From positions 106,461,756 to 106,525,755 of the forward strand of contig NC_134366.1 in assembly GCF_035582795.1 (NCBI RefSeq): DNA of 64,000 bases, written 5' to 3'. Shown piece after piece: positions 23,601 to 35,274 of the stretch (positions are counted from its first letter, which is position 1; the number at the start of each line of letters is the position of its first letter). A model generated the notes under the pieces. The model was not told the DNA's origin. It made no database searches and saw nothing but the letters and a program-made list of their open reading frames with translations. Made by a program: the position numbers and the translations under genes. This DNA comes from Mycteria americana. Taxonomy: Eukaryota; Chordata; Aves; Ciconiiformes; Ciconiidae.

Positions 23601-26370
23601 AATATCTGACATTATCAGTGTATGTTCATCAAATATATATGGCACTTGAAGCAACTTTGTGATAAAAAGGTTACATTCCTCAATGTTTGAGATTTTATCT
23701 ACCTCAGTCCGTTGTAAAAATGGTTGTCTAGCACCTAATAAGTGAGCCAGTGGAAAGTGTAGAAATATGCTGAAATATATTTTCATATATTTCTGCCAAA
23801 ACTTCGAGGTGACTGCAACTTGGCTTGGAATTGTCAATTCGCTGTTTGAACACAGCAAATAAGACTGGTTATGTCATGGTATATTATACTATGATAAATA
23901 TGGATGATAGTATGCATTCATATGATTATACAATTATATAACTATACAAAATATACATAATATTGCATATTAACATTAAATAGAACCTTTCCACAAATAA
24001 CTCTTCTCTTACTGTCTTTTCCCCTTCAGGAAGCTCATACAGAGAAACCTGCCCTTTACAGAAAAATTATAGTGATTAGTTCCAATAACTTGGACAGCTA
24101 AATAAATATTTACAGTATCAGAACATACAGTAAAAACTCATTTGCATGGACCCAGGTGACCTCATATGGATTATAAATTTTTGCAATTAGTGTGTAAATA
24201 AACAAACAGGATTAAAAAAGTCAAGGATACTGCATCACAGAGTGTACTTTGTTCATTTATTTTGACAAGCATAGTTTTGTTTTAATTGTGAATAATAATG
24301 CTACCACTCATTTTATAGTTAAAGCATTATGTGATGTTTGATGAAAACGATGTACTTTGAAAATATATCTGCAAGGATACCACAGGGAGATAAGTTCAAA
24401 AGCAAATTTGATATAACGATATCTGTCTTTTCAAGGGAGTTTTAACTTTTTTCCCTTTCATTTCATCACAAAATTTCATTATATGTTTTAGTTTCAATAA
24501 AACACGAAATGTTTTTCCAGTTATCAGCTGCTGAGGCAAAATAATATTTTTTTATTATTATTTCACGCTTGCACATACTTTTTCCTTACTTTACTCTTTT
24601 TCCGGTGTTTTTAAGGGTATCAACTTAGTTGTGTAATCTCGGGCAAAGCAGATTCTCCATGCTTTGGCTTAGGCACCTACAAAAACTGTGTAAGAATTAG
24701 TATGATGTTTAATCAACCTTCATAGAAGCACTCAGCTTCAGAATCCTAGTAGCGTGTATGTAGGCAGTACCAACACATTTGATTTCCTATGTTTGCAGCA
24801 TCAACAGAGTGGTAAAAATGGAGTGTAGTTCCACTTTTTAAATGTTAAAATTATTAATGAGTCATGCTTTTCACATTTTAGAGACAGAACATGCCAGTAT
24901 TTCTCCAAGTCAGAGCTGCCATTTTGCTAATGCAGCACTGAATATACTGAAAGTGTATTAAGGTATAAATGCAGCTCTATAGTAGTGCTCCTGAGACAGA
25001 AAGACTGTCAGTTTTTTCAGCATGTTCCATTTTATTTTTCTCCAGTGTGTAAAAATGTTAATGCTTAAGAACAGGACTTGCTATATGTCATCAAACTGTC
25101 TTTTTAATGTCTCCCTGTTCTGAGCTATGTTCCCTATGACCAATTTCGTTATCAGATTGCTAACACAGCAGCTGCTTAAATAACTGTTAAAAATTAATTA
25201 CCGTTATTTCACAGGAGTTCCCAAAACATATCAAATGCTAGATAAACTTTATAGCAAGATAGGAACTGTCCCCACCCTCAACTCCCCACCCCCCCCATCC
25301 ATGTGATGGGAAAAAGTGTTCAGAAATGTTCCTAGTTCATCGCTTGTGAAAGTCAATGGACAATCGATCAGGCTATACTCTTGCAACTGGAGGTCACAAT
25401 TAGAAAGCCTGTAACACTACACTGCTTCATAGACAGGATAGCAATTGTAGCGCAGATGCTTAGTAAGTAAAACAGCGTGTTTTTCTCACCATTAATGTTG
25501 TTTCTACCTGCTAAAATATATCTTCTTAAATAGATTTGTTGGTTAATAATATTTTAAATTAATGTCTTGTGTTGATCATTAAAGAACAGATTGGAAACTG
25601 AAGTAGCTGTGCCTAATTGAGTAACTATTACTACCCCAGTAATGGGACATGTGAAGCATTTTATCTGCTTTCTTTGCAGATTGTTAATTTAAATGGATCG
25701 CACAGCAATAAACCAGTTAGAGTTAATCAGCTGAACAAAACTATAGAAAGACAATGTAAGGATCATTTTAATGCTAACACAGAAAACTACAGCTGTTGTA
25801 AAATATAATAATTAATTATTAATAGAGTTGATGAGAAACTAATTTCTGAAAAACTGGACATTATTCTAAAGCTACTCATGGGTAAAAGTCCCTGAATTTC
25901 TTCAGCATAATGGCCTGAAAAGGTCTCATATTCTAATGAGAAAGACTAAATTGTAGCAAAGGAAGCTGGTATTTCTGAGCCTCCATACCTGCAGTGAAAG
26001 CAACTGCAAGGGCCACGTACAAGGCAGCAGCCCCAAAGGGCTATACTTTGAATCGTAAAAACACAGAAATGTTCTTTATGTGCTTTCAAAATTAATTAAA
26101 AATCTCATTACCACCTACCCAATGTTTCAGTTGCCCATGGACCCTTAACAAAAAAATTGTGCTTTCAAATTATCAGTGCTAAATAGTATTTTTTGTACAT
26201 GTTTTCTCAAACATTAACAGAAATTTTGGGGTTTGGGGCATTTGGGAGTCTTTTTGCAGCAATATGAAATGAATAGTGTAGAGCTTAAAGGACTAGGACC
26301 CTGGCCCTATTGTATTTATTAATATAAACTTATCTATATTGTGACACCAATTCTATCAAGGTTTAAAAAA
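20691..26370. other. AT-rich unique sequence, no gene seen
   Basis: No coding signal. A minus frame of 126 codons at 23478-23858 shows no recognisable motif. 23876-23975 is very AT-rich (repeated TATA, ATAC and TATG words). A 13-base T run is at 22353-22365 and a short C-rich run near 25280-25300. Confidence 0.5.
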
Positions 26371-26414
26371 CTGGATATCCTGGAAAACTGGATATCCTGG
26401 AAAACTGGATATCG
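26371..26414. repeat. 17-bp tandem repeat, 2.6 copies
   Basis: Units CTGGATATCCTGGAAAA at 26371-26387 and 26388-26404, then a partial third unit from 26405. Each unit carries the palindrome GATATC, and a fourth GATATC lies just downstream at about 26424. Confidence 0.93.
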
Positions 26415-29400
26415 TTTAAAAAACAGATATCAGGGTGTTGGATGCTCATTGTGATCCATTCTTTGGGAACCTTTGCCTACGCATCCATCACAAACTGTAA
26501 CTCCAAGGACCCTACAGGTATTAGAGATGTCCCCAAACACCACTTCTACATCAGAATGTATGGGAAACAAATGGAAAAATACCTCTTTTTAACTGACAGC
26601 CTCTTCAGGCTGCACAATTCTTCTTGAGGTCTATTCACCTTGTGACCACCATAGCAATGTCTTGTCTATAACAACTTTTCAACAAGTCAATGGAAAAATA
26701 TTAACATGAAATTTGGTCCTGAATTCTTGCCTCAAATTTGTTCAGTTTTAAACAGCAAGTCTCTTTAAAGTTGGTGTATTATAATCTGATTACTCAAGCC
26801 TGTAGAGAACAAAGGATTACAATCTGTAAACATGGTTTCTAGGTCAACAAATGGGGATCTCAAAGGGGAAAAATCATTACACAAATACACTGAAATCAGT
26901 AGGACTGAACAGCCATAATGGTCTGCTGAATCTTAATCAAGTTTAATAATGATCTGTATTTTAGGCTAAATAAAATCACTATATCTGAACAGCTTTTACC
27001 CTGAACTCTATGGACACGTGTTGGAGTTCCTGTGCAGACCCACCCACTTCAAATCATGAACAAACCTGGGACTGATAGTTAACACTGCCATAGAATGAAA
27101 TTTGTAATGCCAGGGATAATTTATACAAAACAGACCATGACTCACGTATTAGCAGTTTTGATGTTCCATAGATCTATACTAGAGAAGAGGATGAAAATAT
27201 CTTTAATGAAATTATGAACATGACAAATATTGCATCTCTTCAGAAGCTATAGGTAACAACTTAATAGCAGGGGTTTTAGTATTGCATGTTTTATAAAACT
27301 CTTCTGCTTACAGGAATAGAGAAAGGAAGAAAGCTGGCTTATGTTTTTGCATAAATTTGCGAAGTGGAAGAAACAGCACCTATGTTAACGTACAGACATG
27401 AAAGATATTTATATACAGGTTTTTAAAGGATGACATACCAAAGACATTTGCAGGAATACTCACTGGGTCACTCAACCTGATAGAATGAGGACTGCAACAT
27501 TTAAAATCCCTTCTCCTGAGCCTTCTCAAGGTCAGAGAAATGTTTAATATAAACTATGAGGTGAGGAAAAATAGAAGAGCAGGTAAGCCAAATGTTGTAC
27601 TTGTATGCCTTGTCAGCCTCCTTTGAACCAGCAGGCAGAACAGCCATGAACCAGCACAACCTCAGAATGCCACAGATATGCAGATGTCTTTGAAACATCT
27701 TCTTCTTAAACATCTGTCTGGGCAAATGCATCAGGAGGATTTCTCGTCTAACCAGCCCTTTGCCAGTCTGACACTGCTGTAAAAATTGTCATTTCCATGA
27801 AAATACCAGCCCTTATTCAGAAATGTATCCAAAGTCCCTGTGAGTACAGAGAGCTCCATATTCATTATATGCATATTGTTTGTATCACGGAACTGGATTA
27901 TTCTTTGGTTTTAAGTTGATACGTTTCTTTGCTGACGTACCGTAAACGTACGAATGTATTATTCCTCTTTCCCAGCTGGAAACTACTTTTTATTGGGAGT
28001 ATTTTTTATGATTATCAGCAAGAAAGGAAAATACTGGGTAAATCATTATTAAACATGGTAGGCATGACTTTTCCTATGAGTCCTATGGCAGTTTTGTTTT
28101 CATTCAGGGATCACTCAAATCTCTTCATTTAAGATTTCTTAAGTTTTTAGAATCATTGTCCTCGACCTCTTTAAAAAAAAAACAACAAACTTTTCCTTTT
28201 ATTCTTCTAATCCTCATAATTTCACAGCAACACTGACCCATAAAACTCCCTCCTTGCAGGGGAAGCCAGTCGCCACACCACTCCTAATGCCAGACAGAGA
28301 TCGGTGAATGATGGCGCATTCCCCCGACCTCCAGCTTACTGTATGGCGATAACAGACAGGCAGAATCACTCTACACGTCTCCACTCTAATGATACTTCAG
28401 AAAGTTTCAAAGGGAACTGGGTCTGTGGCCACATTCCCATTCCTGCACTGTGGTGGTGGACAAGGCTAGCTGATGAACAAAACCACTAGAATCTGCTAAG
28501 ACCATCTGGGGAGTTATAAAGAAATGGTGGGTTTACTCCCATCCTGGAGAAAGAAGGAAAAGAGTCTACTGTCACTTCCCTCTGTGGTGAAGAGAACTTA
28601 AGAAAACTTGGCTCTTCCAGCCATAAGAGCACTCTAAGATAATGTATCTTTCAATTTAAAATGTTGACATTCTTGTCAAAAACTCCACAACTGCATCAAA
28701 AATAATTCTGTTTTCAGATATGAAATAAAAATTTCTTATTTCTCTGCTTACATTGTGGCATGTGATCAGTCTAGCTACTTGCATTCATGAGGGTACAGAC
28801 ACCTTAGCAATAAACAAAGTCTGTAGAGCAAAAGCTCCTTCTCTTTAGGAAGTAATCTATAATAACCATCAGCTGAATAGCCAGAGAAGATTCGTAATGA
28901 ATCATGCCTAACACTACATGGGATGGGTCACTCCGAATAAAAGGAAAGTTTAATTTATGAATTTAAAACTCCTTTGGTCCTGTGTTGATGTCCCTTTCCC
29001 ACCATTCCACAAGTCGCAGAGTGAAAACAAGAATCTGATGTTTTGACACCCTGGATCCTATTCAAGCCTGTACAGAAATGTAGCTATTCTTGATGTTGAA
29101 ATATTTTCTGGCATCAGTGCCTTCTTGCAGCTAAGCACCAAATGTTGCCATAATATCTCCCTCTCTCCCCCATGCAGTATTTGACAACACAAAATGCTGC
29201 TCATCCAGACATGAAAACCATATACGGATGCAGCCTTCAAACAAATGCTGAGCATTCCAAATCTTCTTTCAGATCCAGCTGCTATACACATCTGTCTGTA
29301 AGTACCAAGCTAAAGCTTATTTATGCTTTGTCAGCAAGCAGACTTTCTGTTCCAGGCTTCCTCAATACCCATATTATTAGTCCACTGAATGCTGAATTAT

Positions 29401-30154
29401 CAGAGGATAAGCAGGAAGCAAAGCTGCTCTGGGTGCTTGCTGCAGGGGAGAGGTGGAGAAATAGCAGGAAATAAGAACTTTCAACCACTGCACATGTAGG
29501 TGGCTTCTCCTCTGAAAAACATCAAAACAAAAGGAGGGAGGAAAGATTAATTCCCTCTCCAGGAACCTTGTCTTCAGTTCCCCTAAAGGGAGCATGGTCT
29601 ACCTCTTCATAATAATATCAGTCTTTCCCAAAACTTAAATACAATTAATTCTCATCAAAGACAGAATACCAGACCCACAAAAACAAACAAAACAAAAAAA
29701 AAAAAAAAAAGAGAGAGAAGAATAAATTATATGTATTCAAATCTACAAAGCCTGGCAGAAATCATTTGAGAAGAGATTTCCAATCTTTCTGTAATCAAGC
29801 CGTATTTGAGAAATTTAGCACCATTCTGGACTTCTACAGAGAGAGCTCCCCGGACTTCTGCAGGGAGAGCTCCTTCCTTGCTACCTCAGTCTCAGCATGG
29901 CTGCTGTGCTTCCTCTACCACAAGAACACGGCTGGCAATGATTTCTTAGCTCGGAACTGTACTTTATCCCTGCCACCTCAGAATATCCCTGCCGCCTTAT
30001 CTTTCACCTGCTGGTGAGAAACTGGCTTCCCTGGTGAGGAATCAGTGCCCTGCAACATTAAGAGCCAGTGTGATCTCTAAACCACTCATTCTTGAGAACT
30101 TGGAGAGATTGGTAAAGTAGCAAAAGTGAAACAGAGTACCTAAAAGGAAGAAAA
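26415..30154. other. Unique sequence, no gene seen
   Basis: No gene or recognised transposon. An A-rich run with (GA)n lies at 29677-29720. A near-tandem pair of 22-bp segments (GGACTTCTACAGAGAGAGCT and GGACTTCTGCAGGGAGAGCT) starts at 29828 and 29852. Confidence 0.5.
29677..29720. repeat. A-rich tract with (GA)n end
   Basis: CAAAAACAAACAAAACA leads into 17 consecutive A residues and then GAGAGAGAAG. It may be an old retroposon tail, but no body is recognisable upstream. Confidence 0.85.
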
Positions 30155-31290
30155 AGGAAGATGTAGGGAACTACAAAGCAGCCCAATTTCAAGATCCTAG
30201 AACTATGTATTAATCAGCATTTAAGCACAAAGAAGACAAAGAATTTGCCAACACATGAAGAACCTGTAGCATCAGTTCAAGCTACTTTTCTTCCTTGATA
30301 GCATAACTGGCATAATGGAAAGAGAGAAGCAGCAGATGTGTTGTACTCATTTTTCTAAAACTTGGTATTTTCCATCATGATAGTCTTGTAAGTGAACCAG
30401 CAAAGGCAGTGGAGATTAAGTCACAATAAGGTGACCAGTCACTTGGTAGAAAACATGCACATTAGGAATATCAGTGTCAGATGGGGAATACATTTCAATT
30501 GGAGTAGAAAATGAATTTGTCTTTGGCCAAACTCTATTCACCACATTAATTTAAAACTTGAATGGCAGAGAAAAAAAAAATTACCAGTTTGCAGATGTCA
30601 CTGATCTGGAAGGCCTCACACCAGAGATAGAAATGGTATTAAAATGAACCTAATAAGTCAGGAAGACATTCAAAAGGCAAATGCAAAGAACTGCGGCCTG
30701 AAGAAGTGAAGTGCATAATATGATACAAAGAATAACTGCACAGCTAGAGCAGTGAGGAGTTATTATGGTCCATAAATTGACAGACAACATTGTGATGTTG
30801 CTGCTGTGAAAGGAAAATCTTTTTTAGCATATACTGGTAGGACTGTCATATACATGAACAAAGTGATAAAGATCGTTCTACTCTGTGTTCAGTCAGCCTT
30901 GGCTGGAACACAGCGGCCAGTTCCCAGCACCATACTTCAAGAAAGCAGAGAAATGAGAGAAGTGCTCAGGAGAAGAATGGTGACAGGTTTAGGCAGCATG
31001 GACTGTGAAGACAGGTGGAAGGAATTACGTTTGTCCAGCCTAGGAAAAAAAGTACTGAGGAGAATCTCTAAAAATATTGTAAGATTTATAGTAAAACATA
31101 AAATTATCAATAGTCTTTCATATTCAGTGAGAGGGAAACAAAAAGCAATCAGCTTCAATGGTAGCAGAAGACACTCAGGTTAGCCCTCAGGCAAAATTTT
31201 AAGAACCATTCCACTCTGGACAAGGTTGCCTGGGAGGCTGCAGAATCTCAGTCATTAAAGCTTTTGAAGAAAACATTACATGGGTGTCTG
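30155..31290 (+). mobile_element. Ancient CR1 LINE remnant (RT region)
   Basis: A strongly decayed plus-strand CR1. In order I recognise: the NYRP-like start of the RT fingers (GTAGGGAACTACAAAGCAGC at about 30163); the motif followed by TTCTTCCTTGATAGCATAAC (about 30288-30308); the RT active-site neighbourhood CAGTTTGCAGATGTCACTGA (about 30585); the distal segment TTATTATGGTCCATAAATTG (about 30760); and the C-terminal half (AGGTGGAAGGAATTACGTTT, about 31013). The order matches CR1 ORF2 collinearly. Stops and frameshifts are frequent and the YADD/FADD block is degraded. The high divergence suggests insertion well before the younger CR1 copies here. Confidence 0.65.
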
Positions 31291-31416
31291 TAAGGGATGA
31301 GTTAGGGATGAGTATATTTATCTATGAATGGAAAGGCACTAGCTAGCCTTTTTGAAGTCATTCCCAAACTTACATTGCTATGAAAGTTATTATCCGCTTT
31401 GTTAAGGATTTTGGAA

Positions 31417-32033
31417 TGTTGTCAGGACCCTGAGCACAGACTGTGAGGTGGGGGAAAGGTTTTGCACAGCCCAAAGACCAGACTCCACGGTGCCTGGCTC
31501 TGGGCTCAAGAAGATGCAAGGCAACCAACAGGGAGCAGCAAGGGCTGGCTGCTCCGTAAGGCAAGGGGAGCCAGGCAGCAAGGCAGGCAGAGGCTTCACC
31601 AGCAAGGGCACAGAGCCGCAGTACCTAAAAAAGAAGAGCAAAGCAAGTCTAGTGGCAGCAACCAGAAGCAAGAGTCCAGACTACTGGATGAGTCTGTAAT
31701 GCTGAGGCAGGTCCACAGCCAAACCAGGCAGTTAAGTCCACAAATCAGTGTCTGGCTCAGTGGGGCATGTGGCCAACAAGCACAGGCATAGCTGCAGAAA
31801 GGTCAGGCAGCAGCAACGAGCAAGGGTCTGAGCTTAAATACAGCAGTCAGGCAAAACGGGAACAAACCCCAACAAGGCTTCTCACAGCTCCTTCTCACAC
31901 AACTTCTTTCACAGCAGTTGGATCCAAGGCCATGCAGCTGCGCCATATCAGCATTGACGTTGAGCCCAGGCTGCCAAACCTGCAGAGGGGAGTGGGTGCA
32001 CTCAGAGACCCAACAAATACTTAGGAAGTGACA
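31417..32033. mobile_element. Possible old solo LTR, family not recognised
   Basis: A 617-bp GC- and purine-rich segment in AT-rich surroundings. Its ends are TGTTGTCAG and GTGACA (TG…CA, with TGTCA/TGACA inverted). Flanks TGGAA (31412-31416) and CGGAA (32034-32038) could be a 5-bp target duplication with one mismatch. CTTAAATAC at about 31833 could be a plus-strand TATA-like box. Frames of 83-109 codons inside look like composition effects. It could instead be another dispersed repeat or simply a GC-rich patch. Confidence 0.35.
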
Positions 32034-35000
32034 CGGAAACCAGTGCTACACTCACTTACCTTTCTTCAGTAGATACCTCCTAATATTTTTGTGGGGTTTA
32101 TGCATATTATCTGCAAATTTCTACCCTGGCATAAATTAACATTTTTAGTTGCCTCTTCAGGGGTGCTAGTGCAGTTCCAAGGTGAAACAACTGAAGTTGT
32201 AATACTAACAGCATAATAATATAAAATCCTGGCACATGCGTGGATAATACTAATATACTAAAAATATTGCCTTCTTGGAATGAATACACATACGAACAGG
32301 TAGAAAATTACAGCAAATGAATATAAATGTTCAGATTGCTGATAGTAATTGCAATGTTTTAAAATGTTAATATTGTTTTAGTAAGCTAAATTTTGTTAAA
32401 TAGGTCAATTGTGAATGCATTCTCTAATTGCAGTATCATTATTAAAATTAAGAGAGATGAGGTTTGCAGGTATTCTTATTGATAGAATAAATGGAAGTAC
32501 TTAAGAGTATGCCATCTGTTGAGTAAAAGTCATAATATAAATGTGATTAAAATTTTATTACACCAATGCACCAAATATTTCCTTTTAAAAAAGCTTCATA
32601 TATTTCAAAGCTACACCATTACAGAAGCAGCATACCCGGATTCTATCCGGGGATCAACTACATCCCTTTATAGTAGATATTTCACCTGACCTTCTAATCT
32701 AAAGCTTGTGCTTGCTACTTTACAGTCAGCTTTTCTTCAAGCCAACTTGTCAAACACATCGGTCACATTTTCCAAATGCCAGCGATAATCTCAAGTACGA
32801 TCACCCAGAATGCCTTATCTTCAGGAAAGCAAGAGGTGGGGTCATTCTCTTCTGTTAAGAAAACAGAAATAAGTGTTCAACATGACAAGTCTCAGATCTC
32901 TGAGACTCAGCTAGCCATGCAAAGCTTCACTTATCAGAACCTACAATTCCCCGTCAGCTTGGATTCCTTTCTCCTTTCGAAGAAAAAGCCTACCTGCCAG
33001 CTTGAACTGCCGCACAAGGCCTGGGCTTCCCCACAAACCTCCTCTAGAAAAAGGAGCTCTTCCCTAGGCCTGCCATGTTCCTATACCAACGTGCTTTGCT
33101 CAGGTCTCAACAGAAGGGCCAGCGGTGGCCTGATGATAGACTGGTGAGAAAAACAAACAGGACCTGCAGTACCAATTATTGTTTTAACTATAAGGAAACT
33201 CCAATGCTGCTGAAATCAATGGCCAAAGATCCAGAACAGGATTTTAGTTTTAAGATGGCCTAATCTTTTCATCTTTATAATAAATGTGAGAAGTTCTCCA
33301 CTGTGTTTAGTTCAAGTGTTGCAAATTTAATGTGTTGTCTGTTGGATAAGACTGTGATTTTCAGAGCCAATCTACATAGGTGATGGAGACATAGGTGATG
33401 GTGCTGCTTCTGCATTTACATTCTGTCTGTCCAACAGTAGTCTTTACCTAAACTGGCACATACTTGAGGAATTGTGCTGCCTGTGGTAACTGCTATCAAA
33501 TCATTCAATGTATACAATATATGCAACTGAATCCTTTTAATATTCTACCATAGAGTGTATAATTTCATGGATTAAGTCAGTTTAGTTGATGCTTAAGATG
33601 ATGGAACTTGCCAAATTATATTGACTTGGGATGTTGTAAGAATGTGTCAAAAATTAAACCTAGAGTTTGTTGATAAATCAGACAGATTATGAGGTGTTGT
33701 ATTAATCAATCACTTTACAATTCCTCCACCTCCTTGTTTGCCAGAGCCCAGAGTAGTTGTAGATACTTTGGTATATTTGTCTAAAAAGGCCTTTGCATTA
33801 TTAACCACATTCCAAGAACAATGAATGACTGAAAAAAAGGCTCAGAGTTGTGAGATTACAGTTTGTGGGGCAACAACATTTGGAGACAAAACAGTGAACT
33901 GACCAAATGTACTGAAGAAAAAAGGACAAATGAGGACCTTTCCCTTTGGATATGAAATATAACAGCATTTGATATATTAAATAATTCTCATCCTTTCTCA
34001 ATCAAATGCTTTCCAAAACCAAAACAAAACAAAACAAAAAAAGACTTGTAGTTTTTCATTTTTAAGTTATTCCTTCTAGATCCTGGACTCCAGTTCTTCC
34101 CCTCTTCTTTGCTAGCAACCCTTATTTTCTTAAACTTATTGAAATGTTTCCTCTGGTTCTTTTTGTTTAAAAAGACATGCAAGATACTTTTATTTCATGA
34201 AAGTTACAAGCAGGTAAGAATTTAACAATTAATAGTATGTTTTTCATACTAGTAGTGCCAATTATATGCTGTTTAAGCTTATTATCTAATTGCATGCTAG
34301 TGCTGGCTTCAGAGACGGCATGACATTAAGTCAGACTTGTGCTGCATTCCCCAGCAGTGGAATATTCAATTATTTGTTCTGACTCATGTAATTCCCTGTA
34401 TTCCAAGCTTGTTAATGTCATTACAGAGCTGAAATAAAGTGATTACTCTAAATGAGTATTTATCCGAAAGGCAATGCAATTCCTGCCCCCTCCAGCTGAC
34501 AACAGATGATTGCAAGTGTTCTTCTCTACTCCCTCACCTGCACCTCCCCCTCCTTCCCCTGTCAAGGAGGAAACCATAACATTGTGGTGCTCTGTGAAAT
34601 ACTGTCAGATGGCGTAAAATATATATAATAAAATAAAAAGAAGTGCAACCTTCCCTGGCAGAGTTAAAGCTAATGACCACTGCTTCCACTCCCAGTCAGT
34701 GATGACAGGTTGAACTAACTGATAATGGCATGCCTGCTGTTGAGCTGGCCACTTACGTTATTTCTCTTGACATGGTTCTGGGGAAGGCCTAATTTTTTTG
34801 ACATTTGACCATGCAAATTTGAGTCCTGATACATTATTCTGCATTTACATCCTCCCAGTGTTGCTGTTTAAAATGTGCTACAAGCTCCTTGAGCTCAGCT
34901 AATAAAGGCCACAGAATGAAAGAAAGTTAAATATGAATGTAAGAGGAGACCTAAATGAAGGGCTAGCTTGTACATCTCAGAGATGACCTTCTGGAAATGA

Positions 35001-35255
35001 GCAAGTCGAAAATCCTTTTTAAAGCAAATGGTAAGAAGTGTAACATTGATTTTTTTTCTTCAAAAATTTTTTTAAAGATTCTAAAATATTCACAAAAAGG
35101 AAAACATTAAGTTTTACATAGACATTTCTTCAGTCAGCAATTCAGCTGAGTGTATTTTAAGCCTAGGTTCCATTAATGACTCTTAGTAATACACCTTTCC
35201 CAAAGAGCCAGAAATTCATAGTGCTTCATTAAATATAAGGAAAAAATATGGCTTG

Positions 35256-35274
35256 CTCTCTCTCTCTCTCTCTC
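35256..35274. repeat. (CT)n microsatellite
   Basis: About nine CT dinucleotides followed by TTTT. Simple repeat. Confidence 0.95.

Noticed and set aside
23478..23858. 126-codon minus-strand frame
   Set aside because: AT-rich, no motif recognised, no splice or promoter context.
32776..33147. 123-codon plus-strand frame, Ser-rich
   Set aside because: No homology recalled; composition like the surrounding DNA; ATG-initiated frames of this size occur by chance.
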